A stretch of DNA of 64,000 nt from Photobacterium kishitanii (lineage in GTDB: Bacteria > Pseudomonadota > Gammaproteobacteria > Enterobacterales > Vibrionaceae): contig NZ_PYON01000006.1 of NCBI RefSeq assembly GCF_003026355.1, forward strand, positions 186,001 to 250,000, given 5' to 3'. The translations under genes were made by a program, and so were the position numbers. Under the pieces are notes generated by a model that was given only the letters and a program-made list of their open reading frames with translations, was not told the origin of the DNA and did no database searches. Each line of letters begins with the position of its first letter. Positions within the stretch are counted from its first letter, which is position 1. Of the stretch, positions 10,616 through 23,200 are shown piece by piece.

Positions 10616-11437
10616 TTATTGAATATGACTGAGCACCAAGCGGGCATGATCAGCCACTGGCATATTTGTGCGAATCTTATTAGCTAATTGTAAATCAACA
10701 TTCGCTGTCAGAACACCCGTTCCTTGTTGTTGGCAAGCAACCACTTGTCCCCATGGATCAACAATCATTGAATGACCCCATGTTTCTCGCGTTTCATTAT
10801 GCTCGCCCCACTGCGCTGCCGCGACAACCCAACACTGAGTTTCAATTGCTCGCGCTCGCACTAACACTTCCCAGTGGGCTCGTCCCGTCAACTTAGTGAA
10901 TGCTGCCGGAATAACTATAATATCAGCACCTTGCTGACGTAATTCACTGTAAAGTTGAGGGAAACGAATATCATAACAAATAGATAATCCTAGTTTACCA
11001 AAAGGAGTATCGATCACTTTAATGTCGTCACCCGCTTTAAAAGTATCAGATTCTCGGTAACTCTGATGTTTATCGGCAACATTAACATCAAACATATGCA
11101 TTTTATTATAATGAGCTTGGATCTTACCCTGATCATCAAATAACACCGCAGTCGTCGTGATGCTGCCGTCAGCTTGTAAAATTGGCATCGAACCAATCAA
11201 TAGCCAAATCCCTAACTGTTGTGAATACTGAGATAGTTGTTGCTGCAATGGGCCGTTGCCCAGTGGCTCAGCCCAGCGTTGATAATCGGCTTTACTGCCA
11301 AAAACAACAGTATTTTCAGGGGTAACTACTAATTTAGCCCCCTGTAGCTGCAACCCTTGCATAAACTTCTTTAATTGGCTCAGGTTACGCTCAGGATCTG
11401 TGCCTGAGTTCATTTGTACTACACCAATCTTTGTCAT
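10616..11437 (-). CDS. Carbon-nitrogen hydrolase (Nit2/omega-amidase-like)
   Basis: This is a nitrilase-superfamily amidase. Family members in this position resemble Nit1/Nit2 enzymes that hydrolyse deaminated glutathione or omega-amides. In the 273-aa product the Glu-Lys-Cys triad is visible: E in [11 protein letters not shown] in [10 protein letters not shown] in [17 protein letters not shown] sits just upstream of the ATG. It lies between yhdP and tldD on the same strand, a conserved vibrio order. The exact substrate cannot be read from sequence. Confidence 0.9.
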   Translation of the reverse strand: MTKIGVVQMNSGTDPERNLSQLKKFMQGLQLQGAKLVVTPENTVVFGSKADYQRWAEPLGNGPLQQQLSQYSQQLGIWLLIGSMPILQADGSITTTAVLFDDQGKIQAHYNKMHMFDVNVADKHQSYRESDTFKAGDDIKVIDTPFGKLGLSICYDIRFPQLYSELRQQGADIIVIPAAFTKLTGRAHWEVLVRARAIETQCWVVAAAQWGEHNETRETWGHSMIVDPWGQVVACQQQGTGVLTANVDLQLANKIRTNMPVADHARLVLSHIQ

Positions 11438-11509
11438 GGCTATCTCCTGAACTATAACTGAAATGAATCAGATTCATCGACTATCACTGCAAAAGTAACA
11501 GCTTCAACA

Positions 11510-14500
11510 TTAAAGATTACTGCTCTCTGGTATTTTGTATTCACCCTCTAAACGTGATCGTTCGACCACTTTTGGTGAAGCTATCGGTCCCGTAACTTGA
11601 TAATTAACTTGGGTAATAACGTCTAACACCGGCGATAATACGGTTGAGATCGCGAACACATACAATGCAACTTGCGGTGCAACTGCAAATGCCGTCATTA
11701 CCGGTAATCCTGAGGTAAAATCAGGAATAAATTTAACGTTAGCATTCACTTTTTCATCAATCAGATTAACTTTACCGTTAATGTACATATCACCCGCTAA
11801 CGCTTGCATCTTAATATTGTCGCTATCAAAAATACCGTCTTTGATAATGCCGTTACCGCGAATATAATTAAAGGCTAAGCCGTTATCAAATACCCCAGAA
11901 AAATCGAGCTTCATTTTTCGTATAATCGAATCAAGACTAAATAAGCCCAGTAATCGCCCTGCACCACCAACACCACTAACGAGACCTTTACCGATATCAG
12001 TGGCCACGGTGCCATTTAATGTACTGCGATCTATGCCCCAAGGAGTACCTTGCCAATTAACTATGACATGAGTATTAAACGGTGCATTCTGTACTCCACC
12101 TGAAATCCCAAACCTATCAAGTAAATCAGTGCTATTACTGCCACTAATAACGACATCGAGTTTAGTCTGATTATGCCGCTGACCTATACTCCAGTCACCA
12201 GATGCATTTAATTTCACATTACCAGATTTAATATTAAACTGCTGCAACTGCAAGCTATTGTTGGTCTTTGTTAACTTTGCCGTTACCGCCCCCAAGCGAT
12301 AGCCTTGTAACCATGCATCTGCAATCGACAAATCTATTTTCGGTATTGCAGCCATAATGCGGCGATCGTTAGCGGTAACCAACGTTGATGGCAGTTTTGT
12401 GGCTAATATTGGCGTTAATAATGCAGCAGGTGGCTGCTGATTTAATTGTGGTAAATTAAGGTGTAGCGATTTTAAAATGACATTTAATGGTCGATTCTTG
12501 ACCCATGAAATATAACCATTCGCTTCACGTGATGCCAATTTTATCGACCACCCCTGACCACGCGTTGCAACGGTATCAACTTGGTGCCAATTAAGACCAC
12601 CTAACGTTAATTGACCAATATTTGCCATCACTCGTGTAGGTAATGGCAACGAAAATGCCGCAGTGTTGGCTGTTGTCACTGATGATAGTTTGGCGTTTTT
12701 ATCCGTTAGTTGCTTTACCACCGCAAGCCATTGGTCAGCATTAAATTGCCGACTATTAATCCGCACTAACTGGCCTTGTAATGGCTGAGTTAATAAGCGT
12801 TTTTTACCTATACTAAGGTTACTGGCAGTAATTTTAGGCACTTTTGTCAATAACGACAGTTGTGCTTGATAGCTAACATCAGGCAATAAAGCCTGAGCAT
12901 ACAAGCGGGATTTGTCACCATTAACACGCACCGTCAGCGCTGCAGCAGTGTCTTGAGGTTGCTGGAGTGGATACGGTAATTTAGAACTAACATCATTTAA
13001 AGGGATCGTGACACCAACGTTATAATTAACCCCCTTAGGTTTAATATTAACCCCGACCTGAGCTCGCCAATCACTACTACCGCTAACATTATTTAAGACG
13101 ACGGCTGGCAAATAATCTCTCAACTTAGCCAGTTGCCATCGGCCGCCAATATTAACATTGACCTTATAATCCGCCGCTTGATGACTATTATCGCCATTAA
13201 AGCCAAACCGAATTGGTTGCTGATATAATAGCCCTGTCAGTCCTTGTGCTTTAATCGCACTATTCGTAAAACGTAAACTACCACTAACATTATCTATCGC
13301 TAAATGCGGTGTGGTAAGTGTAATTGGATTATGCTTGAAATAGACTCGACCACTCGCATCAACCGCGGTGCCATTAAATGGAATATCTAAATTAAGCTTT
13401 GCTGTGACAGGCCCTGTCACATCAATTGTCGTCAAAGCACTACCGACAGAATTTGCTAATGGGCTATTAAGCATATATTGGCGAACTTGCGGTCCTGTCG
13501 CAGCAAGATCTATTGCCAATTTCAAATGACCATTAGGGGTTAAATCAGCCTCACCAATCACTTTGGAGCTTTGTGCTGCCATTGTTTTAACGTGATTGGA
13601 ATCAATGTACATCTTGTCATTTTCAAACAATAAATCGAGCTGAAGGTCACGCAATAATGGCCAGCTAGGATCAAAACTAAACTTGGCTTTGGTTAACGGC
13701 ACAAATGCTTGAAAAACACCATCATGGTGATGATAAGGGAAATTATTTAAAGCGCCGTACCACAAAATACGCGCAGACTTTACTTGACCACCTTTAATCG
13801 CCCTCGATAAATAATCAGTGAGCGCATCACCTAATGCTGGTCGTGGTAAATAACGCCAAGTTTGCCCCGCATCAACCACATTCGCTTCGCCGTATAACGA
13901 TAACCATGGTGCAGCATTATTAGCAATATCCACTCTTGCTTGTCCCGCAAAAGTTAAATCAGGCGTTGCCACTGCAAGTTGATCACTCCATAACGTGGTA
14001 CTTTTAGCATCTCGATGCCAATAAGCATGTATTTGAGCTTGGTTAATCTTTAATGGTTTGGCAAACACCCGTTCATAGGCAAAGCTGTCAGCTGCAACAT
14101 TAAGGGTAATTTTGCCTTGCTGACCATCACCTGCAATAGTCGCATTTAAATGATTGAGTCCCGGTACCCATTGCCATGGTTTAACACTTAATTGCTGCAC
14201 CTTAAATGAAAAACGTGGCACCTTATTATGTTCACCAGCAACCCGAATCTGAGTCAATAATCCACTCGGTTGGAGGTGTTGCACCGCATTAACGATGTGA
14301 TTCGTCGAGGGTAAAAAATTAATTAATGGTAATAATCGCTGTAAGGCAATATTACTTAAAGCGAGTTTCCATTGTTTTAATTGGTCGTGATCACTAAAAG
14401 CTAATTGTCCAGCAATATCAAATGTTGGCCACTCGACATCATCGGTATAAATAGAAAATTTTTCAGTATCAATCCGCCACGTTTTTGAGCCATCAGCTAA

Positions 14501-15400
14501 TCGAATTGGCCTTAATGAAACCAGCCCATGTTTAATATTAATTTGATGCTGTTGCTTACCGGCCTGCCAATCAATAATACTGTTATTGATCTTCGCTTTG
14601 CTACTCTCTATCTGGCCCTGTTTTAAGGTTAACCACGCCTCAACACCAATTTCACTATGGGTAATATTTGCTACCCCAGCGAGTTGTTTATTCAACCACG
14701 GCGTTACCGAAACGTGTTCACCTTTGATATACACCGAACCGGATAAACTGTTAAGTCCTCCTTGTTCATAAATATCAGCTTTAACCGCTAATTGTCCCAA
14801 ATCAGTATTGGTAAAATTAATACTGCCTTGTGCTAAATGACGCCCTTCAACGTTCGCCCAATCAAGCTGCTTAATATTAAGTTGCTGCTGATTGCCGGAT
14901 GGCGCAATAAAAGATACTGACGAATCAAGCAGTTTAAATTGACCTAAACGCGTAAAAAATAATTGCTCTAAATGTTGAGCGACATTGACATCAGCCCCAT
15001 TAGACGATGATGAAGATGGTTTTATTTTTGTCAGATCAAGATCGACCTGACGAATAGTGACTTGTTTGAAAATGGGCCGTAAATGCAGCGCGGAATGCCA
15101 AATATCAAAATAAAATCCAACCTGGCCAATTTTAGCCAACGGTTGCGACTGATTTGGAGCGGAAAGCGTAATACCCGTTAAGGTTAAAGCCGGGCCTGCC
15201 GCTTGCCAACGCCCTTCGATATGCGTCAATTTTAAAGAAATATCCGCCTGCTGAGACACCCATTGTGCTATCGGCTGACGGTAATCATTGAGGTGAGGAA
15301 GCAGTAACCTTAAGCCGGTGATTAACGACGCTAATAGTAACGATATAATCACTATCAACCATAAACCACCGCGTACAAGGCGTACGAGTATCTTGGGCAC
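11510..15400 (-). CDS. yhdP: AsmA-like intermembrane phospholipid transporter YhdP
   Basis: YhdP is one of three AsmA-family proteins (with TamB and YdbH) that bridge the envelope and move phospholipid to the outer membrane. The 1296-residue product has one N-terminal transmembrane anchor (about residues 8-32, GGLWLIVIISLLLASLITGL). A very long beta-rich periplasmic domain follows. A C-terminal DUF3971/AsmA-like segment includes GAGRLLGLFSLDSI, a conserved signature. It is followed on the same strand by the nitrilase gene and preceded by rng with a short gap. Confidence 0.93.
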   Translation of the reverse strand: MPKILVRLVRGGLWLIVIISLLLASLITGLRLLLPHLNDYRQPIAQWVSQQADISLKLTHIEGRWQAAGPALTLTGITLSAPNQSQPLAKIGQVGFYFDIWHSALHLRPIFKQVTIRQVDLDLTKIKPSSSSSNGADVNVAQHLEQLFFTRLGQFKLLDSSVSFIAPSGNQQQLNIKQLDWANVEGRHLAQGSINFTNTDLGQLAVKADIYEQGGLNSLSGSVYIKGEHVSVTPWLNKQLAGVANITHSEIGVEAWLTLKQGQIESSKAKINNSIIDWQAGKQQHQINIKHGLVSLRPIRLADGSKTWRIDTEKFSIYTDDVEWPTFDIAGQLAFSDHDQLKQWKLALSNIALQRLLPLINFLPSTNHIVNAVQHLQPSGLLTQIRVAGEHNKVPRFSFKVQQLSVKPWQWVPGLNHLNATIAGDGQQGKITLNVAADSFAYERVFAKPLKINQAQIHAYWHRDAKSTTLWSDQLAVATPDLTFAGQARVDIANNAAPWLSLYGEANVVDAGQTWRYLPRPALGDALTDYLSRAIKGGQVKSARILWYGALNNFPYHHHDGVFQAFVPLTKAKFSFDPSWPLLRDLQLDLLFENDKMYIDSNHVKTMAAQSSKVIGEADLTPNGHLKLAIDLAATGPQVRQYMLNSPLANSVGSALTTIDVTGPVTAKLNLDIPFNGTAVDASGRVYFKHNPITLTTPHLAIDNVSGSLRFTNSAIKAQGLTGLLYQQPIRFGFNGDNSHQAADYKVNVNIGGRWQLAKLRDYLPAVVLNNVSGSSDWRAQVGVNIKPKGVNYNVGVTIPLNDVSSKLPYPLQQPQDTAAALTVRVNGDKSRLYAQALLPDVSYQAQLSLLTKVPKITASNLSIGKKRLLTQPLQGQLVRINSRQFNADQWLAVVKQLTDKNAKLSSVTTANTAAFSLPLPTRVMANIGQLTLGGLNWHQVDTVATRGQGWSIKLASREANGYISWVKNRPLNVILKSLHLNLPQLNQQPPAALLTPILATKLPSTLVTANDRRIMAAIPKIDLSIADAWLQGYRLGAVTAKLTKTNNSLQLQQFNIKSGNVKLNASGDWSIGQRHNQTKLDVVISGSNSTDLLDRFGISGGVQNAPFNTHVIVNWQGTPWGIDRSTLNGTVATDIGKGLVSGVGGAGRLLGLFSLDSIIRKMKLDFSGVFDNGLAFNYIRGNGIIKDGIFDSDNIKMQALAGDMYINGKVNLIDEKVNANVKFIPDFTSGLPVMTAFAVAPQVALYVFAISTVLSPVLDVITQVNYQVTGPIASPKVVERSRLEGEYKIPESSNL

Positions 15401-15422
15401 TGTTACTTCCTCACTGAGTACA

Positions 15423-16892
15423 TTACATCATTACCACATCAAACTGCTCTTGCGTATAAAGAGGCTCTGGTTTGATTTTCACTTGTTTACCGATAAACAC
15501 TTCTAGCTCGGCTAACGCATGATATTCATCACCCGCTAACGCATCACCGACAGCTGACGATACATAAACCACAAACCGCTCAGCATCATAAGCACGATTA
15601 ACGCGAGTAATTTCACGTAGAATTTCGTAACACACACTCTCAACTGTTTTTACCGTACCGCGGCCTTCGCAAGATGGACAGGTATTACATAACACATGCT
15701 CAATACTCTCACGGGTACGCTTACGCGTCATTTCAACCAAGCCCAACTGAGTAAAACCATTGATATTGGTTTTCACTCGATCAAACGACAGTGCTTGTTC
15801 TAAAGCCTGTAGTACACGGCGTTGGTGCTCTTCTAATGCCATATCAATAAAGTCGATGATAATAATGCCACCAAGATTACGTAGGCGTAATTGGCGTGCA
15901 ATCGCTTTAGTGGCTTCAATATTAGTATTGAAAATTGTCTCATCTAAATTACGACGACCAACAAAAGCACCAGTATTAATATCAATAGTGGTCATGGCTT
16001 CAGTTTGATCAATAATTAAATAGCCACCAGATTTCATCTCGACTTTACGATCAAGTGAACGCTGAATTTCAGCTTCGGTATCATAAAGATCAAAAATAGG
16101 CTGATCACCAGAATAATATTCAATATTTTCGGTAACTTCAGGCACGAATTCATCGGTAAATTCTTTGAGCTTATCAAACGCCACGCGTGAATCGACCTGA
16201 ATATGATTAATTTGAGTACCAACAAAGTCACGTAAAATACGCTGCGCTAAACCCAATTCACCATATAACATTGACCGCGGCTTATATTTCGCACGACGCT
16301 CAATGACTTTACGCCATAAATGTTTTAAAAAGGCTGCATCTTGTGCCACTTCATCAGGATCAGCACCTTCAGCGGCAGTACGAATAATAAAGCCACCAAG
16401 GTGATCACAATGCTGCGCCACTGCTTTCTTCAGTCGATCGCGTTCTTTTTCACAGGCAATTCGCTGTGATACACCAACATGACTCGCCCCTGGCATAAAC
16501 ACTAAATAACGCGATGGTAGAGTAATATCAGTCGTTAAACGGGCGCCTTTGGTACCGAGAGGATCTTTAACAACTTGCACCACAATATCTTGCCCTTGAC
16601 GGACGAGTTCCGAGATATCACGGACTTTAAATTGTTTTTTTTCATTTTCCGCCACACATTCAGTGTGTGGAACTATATCTGACGCATGTAAAAACGCCGC
16701 TTTATCTAAACCGATATCAACAAATGCAGCCTGCATTCCCGGTAAGACACGACTAACACGTCCTTTATAAATATTGCCGACAATGCCTCGCTTCGATTCA
16801 CGTTCAATGTGAATCTCTTGCAAAACACCCCCTTCAATCATTGCGACACGTGTTTCACTCGGCGTCACATTTATTAGCAGCTCAGTGCCCAT
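15423..16892 (-). CDS. rng: Ribonuclease G
   Basis: RNase G is an endoribonuclease of the RNase E family that matures the 5' end of 16S rRNA and cleaves some mRNAs. The 489-aa product has the S1 domain at the N-terminus (IVGNIYKGRVSRVLPGMQAAFVDIG). The catalytic aspartate is in IIIIDFIDM (about residue 305). A Zn-link cysteine pair lies in CNTCPSCEGRG. Length equals E. coli RNase G. The C-terminal scaffold of RNase E is absent, which separates it from rne. It is linked with maf upstream (12-base gap). Confidence 0.97.
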   Translation of the reverse strand: MGTELLINVTPSETRVAMIEGGVLQEIHIERESKRGIVGNIYKGRVSRVLPGMQAAFVDIGLDKAAFLHASDIVPHTECVAENEKKQFKVRDISELVRQGQDIVVQVVKDPLGTKGARLTTDITLPSRYLVFMPGASHVGVSQRIACEKERDRLKKAVAQHCDHLGGFIIRTAAEGADPDEVAQDAAFLKHLWRKVIERRAKYKPRSMLYGELGLAQRILRDFVGTQINHIQVDSRVAFDKLKEFTDEFVPEVTENIEYYSGDQPIFDLYDTEAEIQRSLDRKVEMKSGGYLIIDQTEAMTTIDINTGAFVGRRNLDETIFNTNIEATKAIARQLRLRNLGGIIIIDFIDMALEEHQRRVLQALEQALSFDRVKTNINGFTQLGLVEMTRKRTRESIEHVLCNTCPSCEGRGTVKTVESVCYEILREITRVNRAYDAERFVVYVSSAVGDALAGDEYHALAELEVFIGKQVKIKPEPLYTQEQFDVVMM

Positions 16893-16904
16893 GGTTGCCT
16901 CTAC

Positions 16905-17477
16905 TTATAACTTTAAAAAATCTTGCACCATGATGTCGGTTTCCACTAATGGTAACCCCATCACAGCATAATAACTGCCATCAATACGGGTAATAAATTT
17001 GCCACCTAGACCTTGAATACCATAACTTCCGGCTTTGTCTTGCGGTTCACCACTTTGCCAGTATTTTTTAATATCGTTCTCGGACAAAGTTTTAAACCAC
17101 ACTTGGGTGGTCACTAAACAGGTTTGATTATGTGATGGTGTTGCTAAGGTGACAGCGGTCATCACTTGATGCTGCCTTCCTGATAATAACCTCAGCATAC
17201 GCGCCGCATCCTCAAAATCGACAGGTTTTTCTAGAATTTGTTGATCTACCACAACAATAGTATCAGCACCGAGTACTGGAATATCATTATCAGCGGCTTT
17301 TACACCTGCAAACGCTTTATCACGTGACAAACGTTGCACATATTGTGCTGCTGTTTCTTGAGCTTGATGACACTCTTCAACATCAACCACTATGCGCTCA
17401 AAGTTATAACCAAGTTGGGTCAAAAGCTCCATTCGACGCGGCGAACCAGAGGCAAGGTAAAGTTGAATAGCAGCCAT
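16905..17477 (-). CDS. Maf-family nucleotide pyrophosphatase (YhdE-type)
   Basis: Maf proteins hydrolyse non-canonical or dTTP/UTP nucleoside triphosphates; the YhdE subfamily prefers dTTP/UTP. The 190-aa product shows the family signature [13 protein letters not shown] at the N-terminus (phosphate-binding SxSPRR). It also has the active-site [10 protein letters not shown] and later [18 protein letters not shown]. It sits between mreD and rng, the standard mreBCD-maf-rng order. Subfamily assignment is by context. Confidence 0.94.
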   Translation of the reverse strand: MAAIQLYLASGSPRRMELLTQLGYNFERIVVDVEECHQAQETAAQYVQRLSRDKAFAGVKAADNDIPVLGADTIVVVDQQILEKPVDFEDAARMLRLLSGRQHQVMTAVTLATPSHNQTCLVTTQVWFKTLSENDIKKYWQSGEPQDKAGSYGIQGLGGKFITRIDGSYYAVMGLPLVETDIMVQDFLKL

Positions 17478-17536
17478 AATTATCCTGTATTAAATAATAA
17501 ATTGTTAAATTAGCAATTTTTGCGCCAAAAGCACAA

Positions 17537-17563
17537 AGGGGGAATACCTGTTGGCTTCCCCCT
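17537..17563 (-). terminator. Probable terminator after mreBCD
   Basis: An 8-bp G/C-rich stem (AGGGGGAA at 17537-17544 with TTCCCCCT at 17556-17563) lies downstream of mreD. Read leftward it is followed by TTTGTGCTTTT, a broken U-run. It could separate mreBCD from maf-rng transcription. Confidence 0.55.
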
Positions 17564-17579
17564 ATAATGTTAATCGTTA

Positions 17580-18068
17580 CTAGCGAATGGCTAATTTACG
17601 CCGAATTCGACGGAGTAATAAAAATAACCATGGCCATAATATAAAGTTTAATAACACCGCCCATAATTGCTGCGGATAAAAACTAATATTTGAGACTAAA
17701 TATTCAGCCCAGAATTCAATTAATTTAGCGGCTAATGATAATAACGCAATTACAATTGCCTGCTGCCAGAGCGATAAATTGCGTAATACTCGAAAGTTGA
17801 GTGCAATAATATAAGCAATCACTGACAGCATTAACCCACGAACACCAAGTGTTGACCCTAAGGTTAAATCCCATAATAGACCAACAACTAACGCAGTACC
17901 GACATTAACTCGATGGGGTAATGCTAATACCCAATAACAAGTTACTAATACGACCCATGATGGTCGAAAGGGTTCAAGTTCTCCAGGCCACGGTACCGCT
18001 TGTAACACTAACGCAAATAAAAATGATAACCAAATCCAGATTCGGCCATGTGCTTTATTGGTTGGCAT
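17580..18068 (-). CDS. mreD: Rod shape-determining protein MreD
   Basis: MreD is the integral membrane component of the elongasome; with MreC it couples MreB filaments to peptidoglycan synthesis. The 162-aa product is mostly transmembrane (five or so segments, for example IWLSFLFALVLQAVPWP and TALVVGLLWDLTLGSTLGV). The conserved GLLWDLTLGSTLG motif is present. It overlaps the mreC 3' end by 14 bp, implying coupled translation. Confidence 0.95.
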   Translation of the reverse strand: MPTNKAHGRIWIWLSFLFALVLQAVPWPGELEPFRPSWVVLVTCYWVLALPHRVNVGTALVVGLLWDLTLGSTLGVRGLMLSVIAYIIALNFRVLRNLSLWQQAIVIALLSLAAKLIEFWAEYLVSNISFYPQQLWAVLLNFILWPWLFLLLRRIRRKLAIR

Positions 18069-19026
18069 GATTCACCTTATTCGAAGCTGGTACCACAGGA
18101 GCTGTTGTCGTTGTCGTTACAGGTGCAACTGCTGGCGCAACTAAAGGTTCAACAACCGTTGCTGGAGCGGCCTCGGTAACAGCTGGCTTAGAGCTCATTT
18201 TAACGCGATCAGTTGGCCACACTAATAACAGATAACGCAAGCGATCAAATTGTACCGTTGCCTTAGCGGTAATTTGTGCAAATGGGCGTTTATTGTCAAA
18301 TGAGAACGATGTTACCCGCGCAACGGGATAACCTTCAGGATAACGTCCACCAAGACCTGAACTCACTAATAAATCACCTTTTTTAATATCCGTACTACTG
18401 GGTACATGCTCCAGTAAAATTTGATGATTACGACCACCGCCAGTGGCAATAACACGAATATCATTACGAACAACTTGTACTGGAATCGCATTAGTAGGAT
18501 CGATTAATAATAACACCCGACTATTATGCGCCCCGACATAAGAAACTTGACCAACGATACCTTTGTCATTAATGACTGGCTGACCTTCATAAACGCCATC
18601 AACACGGCCTTTATTTATCATTACTTGATAGCTATAAGGATCTGAATCAACCGCCATGACTTCTGCCACCATTTTACGTTCGTCACGAACAAATGGAGAT
18701 CCGAGTAAACTTCTTAAACGCTGATTTTCTTGCTGTAATTGATCGAGTAATAACACATTACTTTTCATGACTAATAAATCACGTTTTAATGCTTTATTTT
18801 CTGTCAATAATCGTTGGTGAGAACTAAATTGCCCCCGCAGAACATCTAACATTTCACGCGGTAAATTGGCAGCATATTGCAGCGGCGCTACCGCCGAATT
18901 CAATAAATAACGAATATTGGCAAAAGCACCAAGACGACTATCGGCTAGCATTAAGCTAGCCGATAATAATATGGCAAGAAACAGGCGTAATTGCAGAGAT
19001 GGACCTCTGCCAAATATAGGTTTCAT
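18055..19026 (-). CDS. mreC: Rod shape-determining protein MreC
   Basis: MreC is a bitopic periplasmic scaffold that activates PBP2-RodA in the elongasome. The 323-aa product has a membrane anchor at about residues 13-30 and a coiled coil at about residues 70-105 (LLLDQLQQENQRLRSLLG). Two beta-barrel subdomains carry the family motif GRVDGVYEGQPV. The C-terminal 45 or so residues form an Ala/Pro/Thr/Val-rich low-complexity tail, common in vibrios. Confidence 0.96.
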   Translation of the reverse strand: MKPIFGRGPSLQLRLFLAILLSASLMLADSRLGAFANIRYLLNSAVAPLQYAANLPREMLDVLRGQFSSHQRLLTENKALKRDLLVMKSNVLLLDQLQQENQRLRSLLGSPFVRDERKMVAEVMAVDSDPYSYQVMINKGRVDGVYEGQPVINDKGIVGQVSYVGAHNSRVLLLIDPTNAIPVQVVRNDIRVIATGGGRNHQILLEHVPSSTDIKKGDLLVSSGLGGRYPEGYPVARVTSFSFDNKRPFAQITAKATVQFDRLRYLLLVWPTDRVKMSSKPAVTEAAPATVVEPLVAPAVAPVTTTTTAPVVPASNKVNHANQ

Positions 19027-19066
19027 ATAACGCTATAACCTGTTTAGTTGAAAACCCATGATGGTA

Positions 19067-20119
<1,053 letters not shown>

Positions 20120-20225
20120 CTATTCCTGCAAGCGTTAAAAAATCGTAAATTGCGCTCAATGTATCAAGTGCAACCAAGTGAAACAAGATATGGATCGCTA
20201 AACCGCGCCTAGACACGCAATTTAT

Positions 20226-23200
20226 TTACTCTATGGGTTGATTGAGGCCTTTTTCTGCTCGATAAATGATTCTATCGTTACCACGGTAACTGCCAAAGGT
20301 CACCAACCCTGATGGATCCTCATCACCAACACCACGCCAGTTAAATGTTAACCATGGCTGATTTGCCATTTTATCTTCTGTACAACCAATATTACTCGCA
20401 GGCTGAGCGGCTATTCGTAACCAAAACCGTAATTGTTGCTTTATATAGGCTTCATTTTCACCAATGCCAGGTAATACCTGTAGCGAATTATTTTGACCTT
20501 GCGAGACACTATTGTTGGTTGCGACTAAACTGGCTTTATCATGCGGTTTAGAGGTATAGATAATTTTCTTACATGACCACTGACTATTAAATCGCGAGCG
20601 GCTATCGTCACTATTGATTATAAATTGCTTACCATTCCAATATTGCACTTTAAGTGGCATGGTTAACGGTTTATCAAACACACCATTGACATCTTGTAAT
20701 ACCATTCGGCCATAGCGACTACTGACTTGACCCGTAAGAGGAGCAATAGAGGCCGCCTGAGAAGTATTATATCCGCGTAACGGTAGCGTTTTAGCAATAA
20801 AATCCGTACAACCTAATGTCGAACATTGTGAACGTGGCAGTACCGACAAGCCCAATCCAACCTCATACGGACCATCTGCCGTTGTCACTTTCACGGTAGC
20901 ATGAGTGTCATTTTTAGGTAAACGTTTAAATGTCAGCACACCATTGGTAATCGTTAATTGTGCTTGCTGCCACTGTTGCTGCCAATCATTAGCTAAATTA
21001 ACTTGATCCAATCGAAAGCTGAGATCATTTATACTGGTTTGCGGATTAAGATCAACCGCTGTTAATAGCAATGTTTCTTTCAATTGGGGCGCAAATTTGC
21101 CGTAATTAAACGTTGGCTCACCAATAACATTTTGCGCTTCAACGGTCACATTGGTGGTAAAAGCTTGATCCATATAAGTGAACGGTGATGATTCAGTATG
21201 AGCATTGGTGATTACACTATCAATGATAACTAACTGCTTGGGGTAAAAACGTCCAATCGCACGCTGACTTGGGTTAACGGTCATACCAAGATAACTATTA
21301 GCGGTCATTTTTAACACCACACTGCCAACCTCACTCCAGCGCAAATTATTAAAAATCATTGCTGTCTTATCATGAGATCCACTGTTTGGTTGCGCTACAG
21401 TACCACTAAGATCACCTCGGTGGCCATTTACTGGTGTATCAATACCAGCAATCGAGGCTGTTAAAGTGGTAATCGGCGCACCATTGGCAAAAAAATTGGG
21501 GGTAATGGGTCGTTGGCAGTAAGTTTTATTTGTGACATCAATAGGGTTATTTAAGCTATCACCCGCCTGCCATTGCAATGGTTTAGCCCGCACCACAAAC
21601 GCTTCTCCCGCCGCGACTAAACCATCGCCACTCGTCGCTGTACCAGTAAAACTGTCACCCACTTGAGGGCACATAGCAAATGTCCAAGGACGGGATTTTA
21701 GATTAGCTTTACCACTCAATCCTTGAGGTAGATCCGCCTTGGTGAGTAATCTCTTATTATGTTTTGATTTACTCTCAATTAAGGAACAAGTGTCACGAGT
21801 GCAATCAGCGTCATTAACGATTAACGCCAGCTCTCCAGCATCACGATAACGCATCGTTATTACTTCAGAAACACCGTTAGTAAAATCAACATTTAACTGT
21901 TCTACTTCAGTATTATCACTCACAACACCAACTTTAAATTGTCCTATTTTAGGAGCTAAATACTCGGTTTTAAACTGAAGTGATTTTAAGCCAGAATATT
22001 GTTCAATAACGCTATCATTAATATTTTCGCTATTAGCACAAGCAACAGCTTTAACTGTTACTGAAAACGGTTGACCAGCAATAATGTTATTGGTATTTGG
22101 TGTAACGCTAAACCCACCGGGAATAAAACTGTATTTTCCAGATGGTTGTTCACCAACCATATTAGCAATCGATGCCGTAACAGTTACCGTTTCAGCACCA
22201 TTGGGTTGTAACCAAATAACACTCCTTGAGTCACTCTCTTTCAGCACAAAAGTTGAGGTTCCAACACCAAATGAGGTCGCATTATTAAGCCCTACATTAC
22301 GAGCCCATTTACCGCCTGTCGCAGAGCTAATGCTAAATGAAATATCGCCTTTAAAATCAGACTTACTGGCTCCAGCTTGCGAGACTAAAAACTCTATTTT
22401 TTGTGGCTCACACAAGGTTGATGTTGCTACGGTAGGAGTAATCGCTAATTGATATTCAAGTTGAGCGTCAAAACAGCCCGTTTGACCAATAATTTCAGTC
22501 CAACGATTATTTTTATTGCCTGCCATTAAAATAGCAGGTGCAGTAACGGCCCCCGTAATAATCGTTTTTTCATCTTTATTATTACCATTAGACATTGAGA
22601 TATGACGCTCAGAATAAATTAATGCATGTAATTTACTTCCCTTACTTAAAGTAATTGAAGGTCGGTTTGGTGGCCCCTTTTCTCCATGAATAAAAATTTG
22701 TAAGTCATCTGCAAACACAGTATCTGCAGCTAATACTGCACCACGGCTAAGATCTAAATCTTGCAGATGTAGCTTAGTTCCCGCAGGAAATATTACTGGA
22801 TCACCACCAGATAAATATAATTTTTTAAACCAATATTCTTTTTTATGGGGGGTTATTTTACTACGATCAAAATATTCACCATCATCCTTTGAGGGCCATG
22901 TCGGCAATAACATTTTTTGAGCGTAAAGTTTAGGGTACCCATCGGCAGCAAAACACTGCTGACCATTACAATAATCATTAGGTGCATAACTACTGCTAAC
23001 ACGTTCAAAACCTAATCGATAACGATCACCTACAAACGGCGCCCCTTTAATATTTACTTTATGAGAACCAGCAAAAATACCACCTGAATCTTGCCAGGTT
23101 TGTACCGGTCCAGGAAAAACATTACAGATCTCTTCAGCAACACGGCGCTGAAATGCCATAAAGCCCACTTCTTCATTAGCATGCTTACGTTCAGGGAGCT